A stretch of 60,150 nucleotides of DNA from Albidovulum sp. GTDB taxonomy: Bacteria > Pseudomonadota > Alphaproteobacteria > Rhodobacterales > Rhodobacteraceae. Below the pieces are notes generated by a model. It made no database searches. It had not been told where the DNA came from and saw only the letters and a list, made by a program, of their open reading frames with translations. The stretch's first letter is position 1. Each line of letters opens with the position of its first letter. A program made the position numbers and the translations under genes. The stretch is from contig WFVA01000101.1 in NCBI GenBank assembly GCA_015491895.1, forward strand, positions 1 through 60,150, given 5' to 3'. Below, one piece after another: positions 34,735 through 43,479 of this stretch.

Positions 34735-35724
34735 ATGAACGGCCTGACGAGCAAACAGCTGATCGGCTTTTCCATCTTCCTGCTGGCGATCTTCGTCGGC
34801 GTGCCGATGGCGATCTCCGCAACCGGGCGGTGGGATTTCTACTTCACCCTCACCTCCGTGGCCCTCCTGGCGATCGCCAGCGCCGGGGTCTGGCTGACCT
34901 TCTATATCGGCCGGATCAATATCGGCCAGGGCGCGTTTGCGCTGATCGGCGCCTATGTCTCGGCGATCCTGGTGGCCAAGGCGGGGATTTCGTTCTGGAT
35001 CTCGCTGCCCGTGGCCGGAATTTTCGCCGCCCTCGTCTCGGTGCTGATCGGCCTGCCGATCCTGCGCCTGCGCGGGGTCTATTTCGCCATGATCACCCTG
35101 GTTCTGACCCAGGTCGTCACACTCACCGCGCTGGCGCTGCCGATCACCAACGGTGCCAAGGGGATCACCTCGATCCCGCTGCCCGGCGGGATCAGCCTCT
35201 TCGGGCTTCAGATCCTCCCGCCCTTCGACAGCATGGCCGACACCAAGCTGGCCTTCTACATCCTGGCCTGTATCCTGATGGTGCTGACCTATCTGGCGCT
35301 CTGGCGGCTGGTCCATTCGCGGCTCGGCCATATCTGCCGCTCGATGCAACAGAACGAGGAGCTGGCCAGCTCCATCGGCATCAACATCGCCTATATCCGC
35401 ATCATCATCTTCGCCATCTCCTCGTTCTTCGGCGGCATCGGCGGGGCGCTGTTCGGCTCGATCTCGCAATCGGTCTATCCCTCCAGCTTCCAGGTCCAGG
35501 ATTCGGTCAACTTCATGCTCAACTGCTTCCTTGGCGGGCTGGGTTACGTGTTCGGGCCGATGCTGGGCACGCTGACCCTCTATTTCGGCTGGGATCTGCT
35601 GTTCACGCTGGGCAAGTATCAGCTGCTGGTCTATTCGGTGCTGCTGATCCTGGTGATCCGCTTCCTGCCCAACGGGCTGCTCAGCCTGCGGCTTGGCAAT
35701 ATCGGCAAGGGGGGCGGGAAATGA
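34735..35724 (+). CDS. livM: Branched-chain-type ABC importer permease
   Basis: A 329-aa LivM-like permease. WLTFYIGRINIGQGAFALIG is the LivM signature, followed by RLRGVYFAMITLVLTQV. The docking loop reads RSMQQNEELASSIGINIAYI, and the C-terminal helices end LLILVIRFLPNGL. It lies between livH (4 bases) and livG (4-base overlap). It makes the second half of the channel. The longer polar C-terminus of some LivM fusions is absent. Confidence 0.93.
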   Translation: MNGLTSKQLIGFSIFLLAIFVGVPMAISATGRWDFYFTLTSVALLAIASAGVWLTFYIGRINIGQGAFALIGAYVSAILVAKAGISFWISLPVAGIFAALVSVLIGLPILRLRGVYFAMITLVLTQVVTLTALALPITNGAKGITSIPLPGGISLFGLQILPPFDSMADTKLAFYILACILMVLTYLALWRLVHSRLGHICRSMQQNEELASSIGINIAYIRIIIFAISSFFGGIGGALFGSISQSVYPSSFQVQDSVNFMLNCFLGGLGYVFGPMLGTLTLYFGWDLLFTLGKYQLLVYSVLLILVIRFLPNGLLSLRLGNIGKGGGK

Positions 35725-36503
35725 GCGCACTTCTCCAGGTTCGCGGCGTCACCAAGAAGTTCGGCGGGCTGACGGCGGTCAACGATGTCAGCTTCGATGT
35801 GGCCGAAAACGAGATCCTCTCGGTGATCGGCCCCAACGGGGCGGGGAAATCGACGCTGTTCAAGCTGATCTCCTCGTTCCTGCGCACCACCTCGGGCGAG
35901 GTGCTGTTTCAGGGCAAGCGGATCTCCGATCTGAAACCCCATGTGGTGGCGCGCCGCGGTGTGGTGCGCACCTTCCAGGAAACCACCATCTTCAAGAGCA
36001 TGACGGTGCGCGAAAGCGTGATCGTGGCCCAGCATCTGCGCGCGAAGGCATCGCTCGCGGGCTATTTCCTGGGCACCGCCACGGCGCGCGCGGATATTGA
36101 GGCCTTCGGGCGCTATGCCGACGAATTGCTGGAATTCATGGGGCTGGACGGGATCGCGAACGAGCTTGCCAGCAACCTGCCCCAGGGCCATCTGCGGGCG
36201 CTCGGCATCGCCATCGGGCTGGCCACCGACCCGAAGGTGCTGCTGCTCGATGAGCCCTTCGCCGGGATGAACCCCGAGGAAACCATGCGCACCGTCAACC
36301 TCGTGCGCTCGGTGCGCGATGCGCGCGGCGTGACGATCCTGCTCGTCGAGCACGACATGCCGGCGGTGATGAACATTTCCGACCGCATCGTGGTGCTGAA
36401 CTTCGGCGAGAAGATCGCCGAGGGCACGCCCTCGGAAATCCAAAACAACGAGAAAGTCATCGAGGCCTATCTTGGCAGCGCCGATGACGAGGTCGGGATC
36501 TGA
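35721..36503 (+). CDS. livG: Branched-chain-type ABC importer ATPase
   Basis: A 260-aa ATPase. Walker A is GPNGAGKST near residue 38; the Q loop lies in VVRTFQETTIF; Walker B is VLLLDEPFAGMNPEE; the H loop is LVEHDM. The ABC signature is unusual: NLPQGHLRALGIAIGLA replaces the LivG norm of LSYGxQR-type, so only the central glycine is kept. This may be normal for a subfamily, or mean that the second ATPase carries the main signature site. The ATG at 35721 overlaps the livM stop by four bases. It pairs with LivF to power LivHM. Confidence 0.92.
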   Translation: MSALLQVRGVTKKFGGLTAVNDVSFDVAENEILSVIGPNGAGKSTLFKLISSFLRTTSGEVLFQGKRISDLKPHVVARRGVVRTFQETTIFKSMTVRESVIVAQHLRAKASLAGYFLGTATARADIEAFGRYADELLEFMGLDGIANELASNLPQGHLRALGIAIGLATDPKVLLLDEPFAGMNPEETMRTVNLVRSVRDARGVTILLVEHDMPAVMNISDRIVVLNFGEKIAEGTPSEIQNNEKVIEAYLGSADDEVGI

Positions 36504-36506
36504 ACC

Positions 36507-37229
36507 ATGACGTCCATGCTCGAATTCAACGATGTCGAACTCTACTACGACCACGTCTATGCGCTGAGGGGCGTTTCGCTCAACCTCGATGAGGGCGAGA
36601 CGGTGGCACTGATCGGGGCCAACGGCGCCGGCAAGACCTCGATCCTGCGGGCGATCACCGGGCTGGCCCGCCCGCGCAGCGGATCGGTGCATTTCCAGGG
36701 CCGGCGGATCGACGGGATGTCGCCTTCGGATATCGTCAAGCTCGGCATCGCCATGGTGCCCGAGGGGCGGCGCGTCTTTCCCTACATGTCGGTGAAGGAC
36801 AACCTGATGATGGGCGCGTTTTCGCGCACCGACAAGGACGGGATCAAGGAGACGCTGGAAAGCGTGCTCACCCGCTTTCCCCGCCTGCGCGAGCGCTTCG
36901 GCCAGGCGGCGGGCACGCTTTCGGGGGGCGAGCAGCAGATGATGGTGATCGGCCGGGCGCTGATGGCGAAACCCCGGCTGCTGCTGCTGGATGAGCCGAG
37001 CCTCGGCATCGCGCCCAAGCTGGTGCAGGACATCGCCCGCTCGATCGTGGCGATCAACCGCGACGAAGGCGTTTCGGTGCTGCTGGTGGAGCAGAACTCG
37101 CGCATGGCGCTCAGCATTTCCAACCGCGCCTATGCGCTTGCCACCGGCAAGGTGGTGATCGAGGGCAATTCGAAGGATCTGCTGAACGACGAGCGCATCA
37201 AGGCCGCCTATCTGGGCGGCGAACTCTAG
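36507..37229 (+). CDS. livF: Branched-chain-type ABC importer ATPase
   Basis: A 240-aa ATPase. Walker A is GANGAGKTS, the signature TLSGGEQQMMVIGRALM is standard, Walker B is LLLLDEPSLGIAPK, and the H loop is LVEQNS with Q in place of H, as is normal for LivF. The phrase GIAMVPEGRRVFPYMSV is a LivF hallmark. It follows livG by three bases and precedes the racemase by nine. LivF and LivG act as a mixed pair. Confidence 0.94.
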   Translation: MTSMLEFNDVELYYDHVYALRGVSLNLDEGETVALIGANGAGKTSILRAITGLARPRSGSVHFQGRRIDGMSPSDIVKLGIAMVPEGRRVFPYMSVKDNLMMGAFSRTDKDGIKETLESVLTRFPRLRERFGQAAGTLSGGEQQMMVIGRALMAKPRLLLLDEPSLGIAPKLVQDIARSIVAINRDEGVSVLLVEQNSRMALSISNRAYALATGKVVIEGNSKDLLNDERIKAAYLGGEL

Positions 37230-37238
37230 GGCCGCGGC

Positions 37239-37922
37239 ATGAAACTGCTGGTTGTCAATCCAAACTCGACCGTGCCGATGACCGAGAAGATCGCCGCCGC
37301 CGCCCGCGCGATCGCCTCTCCCGATACCGAGATCGTCGCCGCCACCTCGCTGGGCGGCCCGCCCTGCATCCAGGGCTATCTCGACGGCGCCATCTGCGTG
37401 CCCCCCCTGCTCGAGGAAGCGGGCCGGCACAAGGATGTGGATGCGATCATCGTCGGCTGCTTCGACGATACCGGCGTCGATGCGCTGCGCTGCGCCTTCT
37501 CGGTGCCGGTGCTGGGGATCGGCGAGGCGGCCTATCACATGGCCAGCATCATCGCCGCCAGGTTCAGCGTGGTAACGACGCTTTCGCGCTCTGTGCCGGG
37601 GCTGGAAGCCAATCTCGAGCGCTACGGGCTGGCGCGCAAATGCGCCCGGGTGCGCGCCACCGACATCCCGGTGCTGAAGCTCGAAGAGGGCGATCCGGCC
37701 ACCATCGACAGGATCCGCGCCGAGATCAGCCTGGCGATCCGCGAGGACGGGGCCGAGGCCATCGTTCTGGGCTGCGCCGGCATGGCCGATCTGATGGCGC
37801 GGCTCTCGGAAGAGTTCGGCCTGCCGGTGATCGACGGGGTGGCCTGCGCCGTCGGCCTTGCCGAGGGGCTGGTGCAGACGGGCCTGCGCACCTCCAAAAT
37901 CGGCGCCTATTTCTGTGGCTGA
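37239..37922 (+). CDS. Asp/Glu/hydantoin racemase family protein
   Basis: A 227-aa protein of the aspartate/glutamate/hydantoin racemase group. It opens LLVVNPNSTVPMTEKI, which is typical of hydantoin racemases. The two catalytic cysteines are seen in IIVGCFDDTG near residue 75 and IVLGCAGMADL near 178. Such enzymes invert the alpha-carbon of hydantoins, of aspartate or glutamate, or decarboxylate arylmalonates. Its place as the last gene of the Liv-type operon suggests that the imported compound is a hydantoin, allantoin-like or related amide. No hydantoinase or carbamoylase is nearby, so the pathway is incomplete in this window. Confidence 0.86.
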   Translation: MKLLVVNPNSTVPMTEKIAAAARAIASPDTEIVAATSLGGPPCIQGYLDGAICVPPLLEEAGRHKDVDAIIVGCFDDTGVDALRCAFSVPVLGIGEAAYHMASIIAARFSVVTTLSRSVPGLEANLERYGLARKCARVRATDIPVLKLEEGDPATIDRIRAEISLAIREDGAEAIVLGCAGMADLMARLSEEFGLPVIDGVACAVGLAEGLVQTGLRTSKIGAYFCG

Positions 37923-37948
37923 ACTGCGGCGGGAGGAATGCGGGTGGT

Positions 37949-38125
37949 TTATAGGTCTATACCTTGGGGCCCCGTCTCATAAGATCGCAACCAAATCCCG
38001 ACAATAGCGAGCTGAACGGAGGCGAGGTAGTTGTCATTGCGCTTGTCGTATCTGGTGGGCCACCGCGCGAAAGTGTTCGATCTTGTTATAGAAGCGCTCG
38101 ACCAGATTGCGCGGGAGTGTCATGA
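37949..38125 (-). mobile_element. Decayed IS5-family transposase 3' fragment
   Basis: On the minus strand the sequence reads NLVERFYNKIEHFRAVA, then after a one-base shift TRYDKRNDNYLASVQLA and IVGIWLRSYETGP. This is the conserved C-terminus of IS5/IS427-group transposases ('ERF-NK-KHFR-A-RYDK...NYLA-VQLA'). The end GGGGCCCCGTCTCATAAG near 37966-37983 resembles the IS terminus. The rest of the element is missing, and the sequence from 38126 to 38276 shows no gene; the phrase GCGTGCAAAACTGCCCC there may be from another IS. The fragment lies directly beside tRNA-Ser and closes the accessory region. Confidence 0.7.
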
Positions 38126-38276
38126 ACTCCGTGTATCTGTCCCGGTCCATGCGGGTTTCGGATTTGGTCACGCATTGAAGCGGTCGTCGAACATGATAGC
38201 GAATTGCTTTCTGGCTGCATACTGTGAATCGGCGTGCAAAACTGCCCCATTTAGGTGGGTTATGAGCGAGTAAAAT

Positions 38277-38367
38277 TGGCGGAGGAGGTGGGATTCGAAC
38301 CCACGGTGGGCTTTTGACCCACGCCGGTTTTCAAGACCGGTGCATTCGACCACTCTGCCACTCCTCC
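38277..38367 (-). tRNA. tRNA-Ser, anticodon UGA
   Basis: Read on the minus strand, the acceptor arms GGAGGAG and CTCCTCC pair over seven bases, followed by discriminator G and an encoded CCA (38277-38279). The anticodon loop CTTGAAA gives TGA (serine, UCA codons). The long variable arm (GTGGGTCAAAAGCCCAC) is typical of tRNA-Ser. The T arm GGGTTCGAATCCC is intact. The gene sits between IS debris and the SPOR-dacC operon. Confidence 0.95.
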
Positions 38368-38601
38368 GTGAAGCCCGTGAGCGCCGCGATGCTCCCTAGC
38401 ATTTGCCGGGTTGATTCTGAAAGCGGCGATTTCGGGGTGGGGAAACATGCCGATCTCCGCCCGCCCCCTTCCCAATCAGCGGCGGGAGCGCTACTATGGC
38501 GCCAAGAACAACAGCGTCTGCAAACGCGACGGGCAGTAACACCGCAAGGGAAGAACGGGCCACAGCCCGCCGGGGCCTTGCGGGAATGAAGAGGGCAAGG
38601 C

Positions 38602-39606
38602 ATGACGAAGGCAAGATACGGGCGGCTGGATGTGAAAGTGAATAGGGGCAGGATGCTGCGGGCGGGGGTTTTCCTCTCAGCCGCCATCGCCCTTGCCGGA
38701 TGCGACGAGAGCGGCAGGTTCAACCTGCTGAAGCCGAAGGCCGGGGCCGGGGCGGAAGGCGCGGGTGAGGGCGCCACGCGGCGCGCCACCCGAACCATCG
38801 AGAAGGATGTCGAGGCGCCGGAGATCTTTCACGTCACGGAGAAGGGCCTGTGGGACGGGCGGCCATCGCTGGGCGGCGTCTGGGTGGCGCATCCTTCCGT
38901 GAAGGAGCCCGAGCGCGTCATGATCCGCAACAAGGCGAACGGCAAGAGCGTGATCGGCGCGCTTTTCCGCCGCGAGATGGCCAATCCGGGGCCGAAGCTT
39001 CAGGTATCTTCCGATGCCGCCGAAGCGCTCGGGCTCATCGCCGGCCAGCCCACGGAGCTTGATGTCGTCGCGCTGAAGCGCGTGGAGGTTCCCCTCGAGG
39101 AGCCCGCGCCGGCCCCGGGCGATGAAGGGATGGAGGCGGGCGGAAGCGAAGGCGAGATCAGCGAAACGGCGCTGGATGATCCGATCGCCAGCGCCGCCGC
39201 CGCGATCGAGGAAGCCTCCGGCGTATCGGGCGCCAAACCCGCCCCGCGCCCCGACATAACCACCGCCGCCGAAGCGGCCGGAGTGAGCACGCCGGGCGGC
39301 GGGGCCGGGGGCGCCACCGCTGCCGCCGGGGCCGCTGCCGCCGCGGATCGGGGCGCAGGGGCCGCATCCGCCCTCCCCAAGCCCTTCATCCAGATCGGCA
39401 TTTTCAGCGTCGAGCAGAATGCCCGCAATACCGCGACAAGCCTGAAAACCGCCGGGCTCACGCCCGTGGTGAAGCGCCACGAGAGTCAGGGCAAGATCTT
39501 CTGGCGCGTGCTCGTGGGGCCGGCCGCGAGCAAGGCCGATTTCGCGCGGATGCTGAAAGAGGCAAAGGCGCTCGGATTTGCCGATGCCTATCCCGTCAGG
39601 AACTGA
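38602..39606 (+). CDS. SPOR-domain lipoprotein
   Basis: A protein of up to 334 aa. A lipobox, LAGC, puts the modified cysteine at residue 34 from this start, or at 17 if translation begins at the ATG 38653, which has GGGGCAGG before it. A middle part (about 60-160) has a beta-rich region, GGVWVAHPSVKEPERVMIRN, followed by an Ala/Gly/Pro-rich flexible linker (about 170-255). The C-terminal SPOR domain (about 258-334) has FIQIGIFSVEQNARNTATSL and FWRVLVGPAASKADFARML. SPOR domains bind denuded septal peptidoglycan. Its nearest relatives by layout are RlpA-like outer-membrane lipoproteins. It is the first gene of the operon with dacC, which fits a cell-wall role. Confidence 0.86.
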   Translation: MTKARYGRLDVKVNRGRMLRAGVFLSAAIALAGCDESGRFNLLKPKAGAGAEGAGEGATRRATRTIEKDVEAPEIFHVTEKGLWDGRPSLGGVWVAHPSVKEPERVMIRNKANGKSVIGALFRREMANPGPKLQVSSDAAEALGLIAGQPTELDVVALKRVEVPLEEPAPAPGDEGMEAGGSEGEISETALDDPIASAAAAIEEASGVSGAKPAPRPDITTAAEAAGVSTPGGGAGGATAAAGAAAAADRGAGAASALPKPFIQIGIFSVEQNARNTATSLKTAGLTPVVKRHESQGKIFWRVLVGPAASKADFARMLKEAKALGFADAYPVRN

Positions 39607-39612
39607 GGAAAG

Positions 39613-40821
39613 ATGAATCCGAACAGAACTCGCAGATTTCGCGCTTCCCGCCGCGTCGCCCTTTCCATGCTTCTGGTTCTGGCGATGCTTCCCCTTCTGG
39701 CGCAAAGCGCCCTCGCCGCTTTCGAGACGCAGGCGAAGGCGGCCTATGTCTATGACATGGCGACCGGCACCGTGCTTCTGGAGAAGAACGCCGACGAGCC
39801 CTTGCCGCCTGCTTCCATGTCGAAGCTTATGACGCTCTACATGGCCTTCGAGGCCCTGGAGGACGGCCGCCTGCAACTCGATGAACGCCTGCCCGTTTCC
39901 GAACACGCGATGTCCTACAGGGGCTCGACGATGTTCCTCAACACCGCCGACCGCGTGAAGGTGGAGGATCTCCTGCGCGGGATCATCGTGCTTTCGGGCA
40001 ATGATGCGACCGTGGTGATCGCCGAGGCGCTTTCGCCCGACGGCACCGAGGCCGGATTCGCCCGCATGATGACGGAGCGGGCGAAGGAAATGGGCCTCGC
40101 CAATTCCCATTTCACCAATTCCAACGGCTGGCCCCAGGCCGGCCACCGCATGAGCATGCGCGATCTCGGCATCCTCGCAGAGCGCATCATCCGCGATTTT
40201 CCCACCTTCTATCCCATGTTTGCCGAACGGGAATTTCTCTTCGATGGCCGCGCGCCGCAGAATGTGCGCAATCGCAACCCCCTCCTCGGCCTCGGGATCG
40301 GGGCCGATGGGCTCAAGACGGGCCACACTCAGGAAGCCGGATACGGGCTCGTGGGCTCGGCCAAACAGGGTGATCGGCGCATCATTCTCGTCATTTCCGG
40401 CCTGCCCAGCCAAAAGGCCCGCGCCGAGGAGGCCGAGCGCATCATCAACTGGGCCTTCCGCCAGTTCGTCGAAAAGACGGTGGCGAAGGAAGGCAGCAAG
40501 CTCGCTGATGCCGACGTGTGGATGGGGGATGCGACGCGGATCAATCTCGTGGCGCCCGAAGATCTGAATATCCTGCTGCCGGCGCGCAAGCTGAAGGGCG
40601 GGATCGATGCGGTGATCGAATACCGAAGCCCCCTCGAGGCCCCCATCGCAGAGGGGCAGAAGGTGGCCGAGCTGGTGATCGAGCGCAAGGATCTTCCCCC
40701 TGCCCGCCTGGCGCTGGTATCGGATCGCGAGGTTGCGCGCGGCGGGCTCGTGGCGCGGCTGCGCGCGGCCTCCTCCGTGCTCGCGGGCAAGCTTGTGGAA
40801 AAGGCCAGAAGCCTGTTCTGA
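39613..40821 (+). CDS. dacC: D-alanyl-D-alanine carboxypeptidase (PBP5/6 type)
   Basis: A 402-aa penicillin-binding protein. The signal peptide is LLVLAMLPLLAQSALA. Active-site motifs are Ser68-MS-Lys71 (SMSKL), the SGN triad in IVLSGNDATVV, and Lys235-Thr-Gly in LKTGHTQEAG. A C-terminal beta domain (about 285-365) and an amphipathic end helix ending VLAGKLVEKARSLF anchor it to the inner membrane. It trims the terminal D-Ala of peptidoglycan side chains. It lies 6 bases after the SPOR gene, and its stop overlaps the tmk start. Confidence 0.94.
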   Translation: MNPNRTRRFRASRRVALSMLLVLAMLPLLAQSALAAFETQAKAAYVYDMATGTVLLEKNADEPLPPASMSKLMTLYMAFEALEDGRLQLDERLPVSEHAMSYRGSTMFLNTADRVKVEDLLRGIIVLSGNDATVVIAEALSPDGTEAGFARMMTERAKEMGLANSHFTNSNGWPQAGHRMSMRDLGILAERIIRDFPTFYPMFAEREFLFDGRAPQNVRNRNPLLGLGIGADGLKTGHTQEAGYGLVGSAKQGDRRIILVISGLPSQKARAEEAERIINWAFRQFVEKTVAKEGSKLADADVWMGDATRINLVAPEDLNILLPARKLKGGIDAVIEYRSPLEAPIAEGQKVAELVIERKDLPPARLALVSDREVARGGLVARLRAASSVLAGKLVEKARSLF

Positions 40822-41444
40822 TGGCCGGTGGCAGGTTCATCAGCTTCGAGGGAATCGACGGCTCGGGCAAATCCACCCAGGCACGGCTTCTGGCGGAATA
40901 TTTGCGCGGTGAGGGCCGCGAGGTGGTGCTGACGCGCGAGCCCGGCGGCGCGCCGGGCGCGGAGGAGATCCGCCGCCTGCTGGTGGAGGGCGCGCCGGAG
41001 CGGTGGTCACCGGAATCGGAAATCCTGCTCTTTACCGCCGCGCGGCGCGATCACCTGGAAAAGACGATCCTGCCCGCGCTCGAAGCCGGGCGGATCGTGA
41101 TCAGCGATCGCTTTGCCGATTCCACCCGCGTCTATCAGGGCGCCACGCGCGGCGATCTGCGCGCGGTGGTGGATCGTCTGCACGAACTCATGATCGGCAT
41201 CGAGCCCGATCTCACCTTCATCATCGACACCGAGCCGAAAGCCGCGCTCAGGCGCGGCCTTGCGCGCGAAAGCGGCGAGGATCGCTTCGAGGAATTCGGC
41301 CTTCCCTTCCAGGAGAAGCTCAGCGCGGGGTTCACCGCGCTGGCGGAGGAATTCCCCGCCCGCTGCAAGCTGATCGACGGCAACCGCCCGCCCGAAGAGG
41401 TGGCCGAAAGCGTGCGCGCGATCGCCCGGAGGGCCCTCGCGTGA
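40821..41444 (+). CDS. tmk: Thymidylate kinase
   Basis: A 207-aa dTMP kinase. The P loop is FEGIDGSGKST near residue 11; the DR motif lies in VISDRFADSTRVYQG; the LID region is ARESGEDRFEEFG with arginines. TREPGGAPGAEEIR is the usual substrate loop. It makes dTDP for DNA synthesis. The ATG overlaps the dacC stop (TGATG), and the stop overlaps the holB start (GTGA). A longer frame upstream is an artefact inside dacC. The order tmk-holB-tatD is common in proteobacteria. Confidence 0.96.
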   Translation: MAGGRFISFEGIDGSGKSTQARLLAEYLRGEGREVVLTREPGGAPGAEEIRRLLVEGAPERWSPESEILLFTAARRDHLEKTILPALEAGRIVISDRFADSTRVYQGATRGDLRAVVDRLHELMIGIEPDLTFIIDTEPKAALRRGLARESGEDRFEEFGLPFQEKLSAGFTALAEEFPARCKLIDGNRPPEEVAESVRAIARRALA

Positions 41445-42622
41445 GCGCCGATCCCGATCCCCCCGAGCCAGACCGTCTCGAAGGCGCGCCCCATCCGCGC
41501 GAATGCCCCCGGCTGATCGGCCAGGAGAGCGCCGAGGCGGCCTTTCTCTCCGCCCTGCGCGCGGGCCGGCTGCATCACGCCTGGCTGATCCACGGGCCGC
41601 GCGGCACCGGCAAGGCCACGCTCGCCTGGAAGATCGCGCGCTTCCTGCTTTCCAAGGCCCCGCCAGACGCCGGCACCGGCGCACCGGATGCCGGCCTCTT
41701 TGCGGATGCCGCCCCCGCCCCATCGCCGCCGCCCGTCCCCGAGAGCCTCGATACCGATCCAGACACCCCCCTCGCCCACCGCCTGCGCGCCCTCGCCGAG
41801 CCGCGCCTTTTCCTCCTGCGCCGCCCGCTCGATGAAAAGACGGGCCGCCTGCGCCAGCAGATCACGGTGGACGAAGTGCGCCGGCTGAAGAATTTCTTCG
41901 CCATGAGCGCGGCCGACGGCGGGCGGCGGGTCGTCATCATCGACAGCGCCGACGAGATGAATCCGAGCGCTGCCAATGCGCTCCTGAAGATCCTCGAGGA
42001 GCCGCCCGAGGGCGCGGTGCTGCTGCTGGTTTCCCACCAGCCCGCGCGCCTCCTGCCGACGATCCGCTCGCGCTGCCGCGATCTGAGGTGCCACCCGCTC
42101 GCGCCCGATGATCTCGCCCGCGCCCTTTCTCAGGCCGGGGCCGAGATCGAGCCGGGGCGCGAAACCGCCCTCGCCGCCCTTGCGGGGGGGAGCGTGGGCG
42201 CGGCGATCCGCCTCTCGATGCTGGGCGGGCTCGAGGCCTATCAGGAGATCTGCGATCTCTTTTCGCCCCGCGCCGGGCTCGATCGCACCCGCGCGCTCGC
42301 CCTGGCCGAAAGCGCCGCCGGGCGCGGCGAGGCGGGGGCGGAGCGGCTCGATCTCCTGCTGCATCTCTTCGATCTCTTCCTCGCCCGCCTCGCGCGCACG
42401 GGCGCAGCCGGCCCGCCTATGGTGGAGGCGGCGCGCGAAGAGGCCGCGCTTCTGGTCCGCCTCGCCCCCGGGCCCACCGCCGGGCGGGGCTGGGCCGCGC
42501 TCCAGCAGGAGCTCGGCGCGCGCGCCCGCCACGGCCGCGCGGTGAACCTTGACCCCGCCGCCCTCATCCTCGATATGATCTTCAGGATCGGGGAAATGGC
42601 GTCCCGGAGCGCCGCCGTCTGA
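41441..42622 (+). CDS. holB: DNA polymerase III delta' subunit
   Basis: A 393-aa clamp-loader subunit starting at GTG 41441, which overlaps the tmk stop. The first RecA-like part has LHHAWLIHGPRGTGKATLAW with a P loop near residue 53-59; a Pro/Ala-rich insert of about 60 residues follows (75-130). VDEVRRLKNFFAMSAADGGRRVVIID and NPSANALLKILEEPPEG are delta' hallmarks. The sensor arginine region SRCRDLRCHPL is present. It helps load the sliding clamp during replication. The insert and length are usual in alphaproteobacteria. Confidence 0.93.
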   Translation: MSADPDPPEPDRLEGAPHPRECPRLIGQESAEAAFLSALRAGRLHHAWLIHGPRGTGKATLAWKIARFLLSKAPPDAGTGAPDAGLFADAAPAPSPPPVPESLDTDPDTPLAHRLRALAEPRLFLLRRPLDEKTGRLRQQITVDEVRRLKNFFAMSAADGGRRVVIIDSADEMNPSAANALLKILEEPPEGAVLLLVSHQPARLLPTIRSRCRDLRCHPLAPDDLARALSQAGAEIEPGRETALAALAGGSVGAAIRLSMLGGLEAYQEICDLFSPRAGLDRTRALALAESAAGRGEAGAERLDLLLHLFDLFLARLARTGAAGPPMVEAAREEAALLVRLAPGPTAGRGWAALQQELGARARHGRAVNLDPAALILDMIFRIGEMASRSAAV

Positions 42623-42630
42623 GGTGAGAG

Positions 42631-43479
42631 ATGCAGGAAGAACAATCCCACGAAAGCGCCGGAAAGGCGCCCGGATGCCCGCAGCTCGTGGACAGCCATT
42701 GCCATCTCGATTTCCCCGATTTCGCCGATGAGCTGCCCGAGGTGATCGCGCGCGCCGAAGCGGCCGGGGTGAAGCGGATGGTCACCATCTGCACCAAGCT
42801 GCGCAATCTGCCCGCCGTGCGGGCGATCGCCGAGGCGCATGATCCGGTGTTCTTCGCCGCCGCCACCCATCCGATGAGCGTCGCCGAAGAGCCGATGGCC
42901 ACGGTGGAGGAGCTGGTGGAGATCGCCCGCCACCCCAAATGCGTCGGCATCGGGGAAACGGGGCTCGATTACCATTACACGCGCGAAAGCGCCGAGGCGC
43001 AGAAGGAGAGCCTGCGCATCCACATCGAAGCCGCGCGCCGCACCGGGCTGCCGCTCATCATCCACGCCCGCGACGCGGACGAGGATATCGCCGCCATTCT
43101 CGGGGAAGAGCACGAAAGCGCCCCCTTCGATTGCGTGATGCACTGCTTTTCCTCCGGCCCCGATCTCGCGCGCCGCGCGCTCGATCTCGGCTTCTACCTC
43201 TCCATGTCGGGGATCGCCGCCTTCCCCCGCTCCACGGATCTGCGCAAAATCTTCGCAGCCGCGCCCATTGAGCGCATTCTCGTGGAAACCGACGCCCCCT
43301 ATCTCGCCCCTCCGCCGATGCGCGGCAGGCGCAACGAGCCGGCCTTCGTGGCCCATACCGCACGCGTCGGGGCCGAGCTTTTCGGGCTGAGCGAGGCGGA
43401 ATTCGCCGCCCGCACCACCGAAAACTTCGACCGCCTGTTCAGGAAGGCGGCCGCATGGAGCCCCGATGGCCATGGCTGA
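42631..43479 (+). CDS. tatD: TatD-family metal-dependent hydrolase
   Basis: A 282-aa TIM-barrel hydrolase. The metal ligands are seen in order: VDSHCHLDF near residue 22, GIGETGLDYHY with the glutamate, LIIHARDADEDI, MHCFSSGPDLA and ILVETDAPYLAPPPMRG with the aspartate. TatD-type enzymes are DNases or have related metal-dependent hydrolase roles; they are not part of Tat export. AGGTGAGAG precedes the ATG. It follows holB by 8 bases and overlaps the MBL-fold gene by 14 bases. Gene name is by family. Confidence 0.93.
   Translation: MQEEQSHESAGKAPGCPQLVDSHCHLDFPDFADELPEVIARAEAAGVKRMVTICTKLRNLPAVRAIAEAHDPVFFAAATHPMSVAEEPMATVEELVEIARHPKCVGIGETGLDYHYTRESAEAQKESLRIHIEAARRTGLPLIIHARDADEDIAAILGEEHESAPFDCVMHCFSSGPDLARRALDLGFYLSMSGIAAFPRSTDLRKIFAAAPIERILVETDAPYLAPPPMRGRRNEPAFVAHTARVGAELFGLSEAEFAARTTENFDRLFRKAAAWSPDGHG

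Noticed and set aside
38126-38276. Possible second IS fragment beside tRNA-Ser
   Set aside because: GCGTGCAAAACTGCCCC resembles the end of some IS elements, but there is no transposase sequence or second end to support it.
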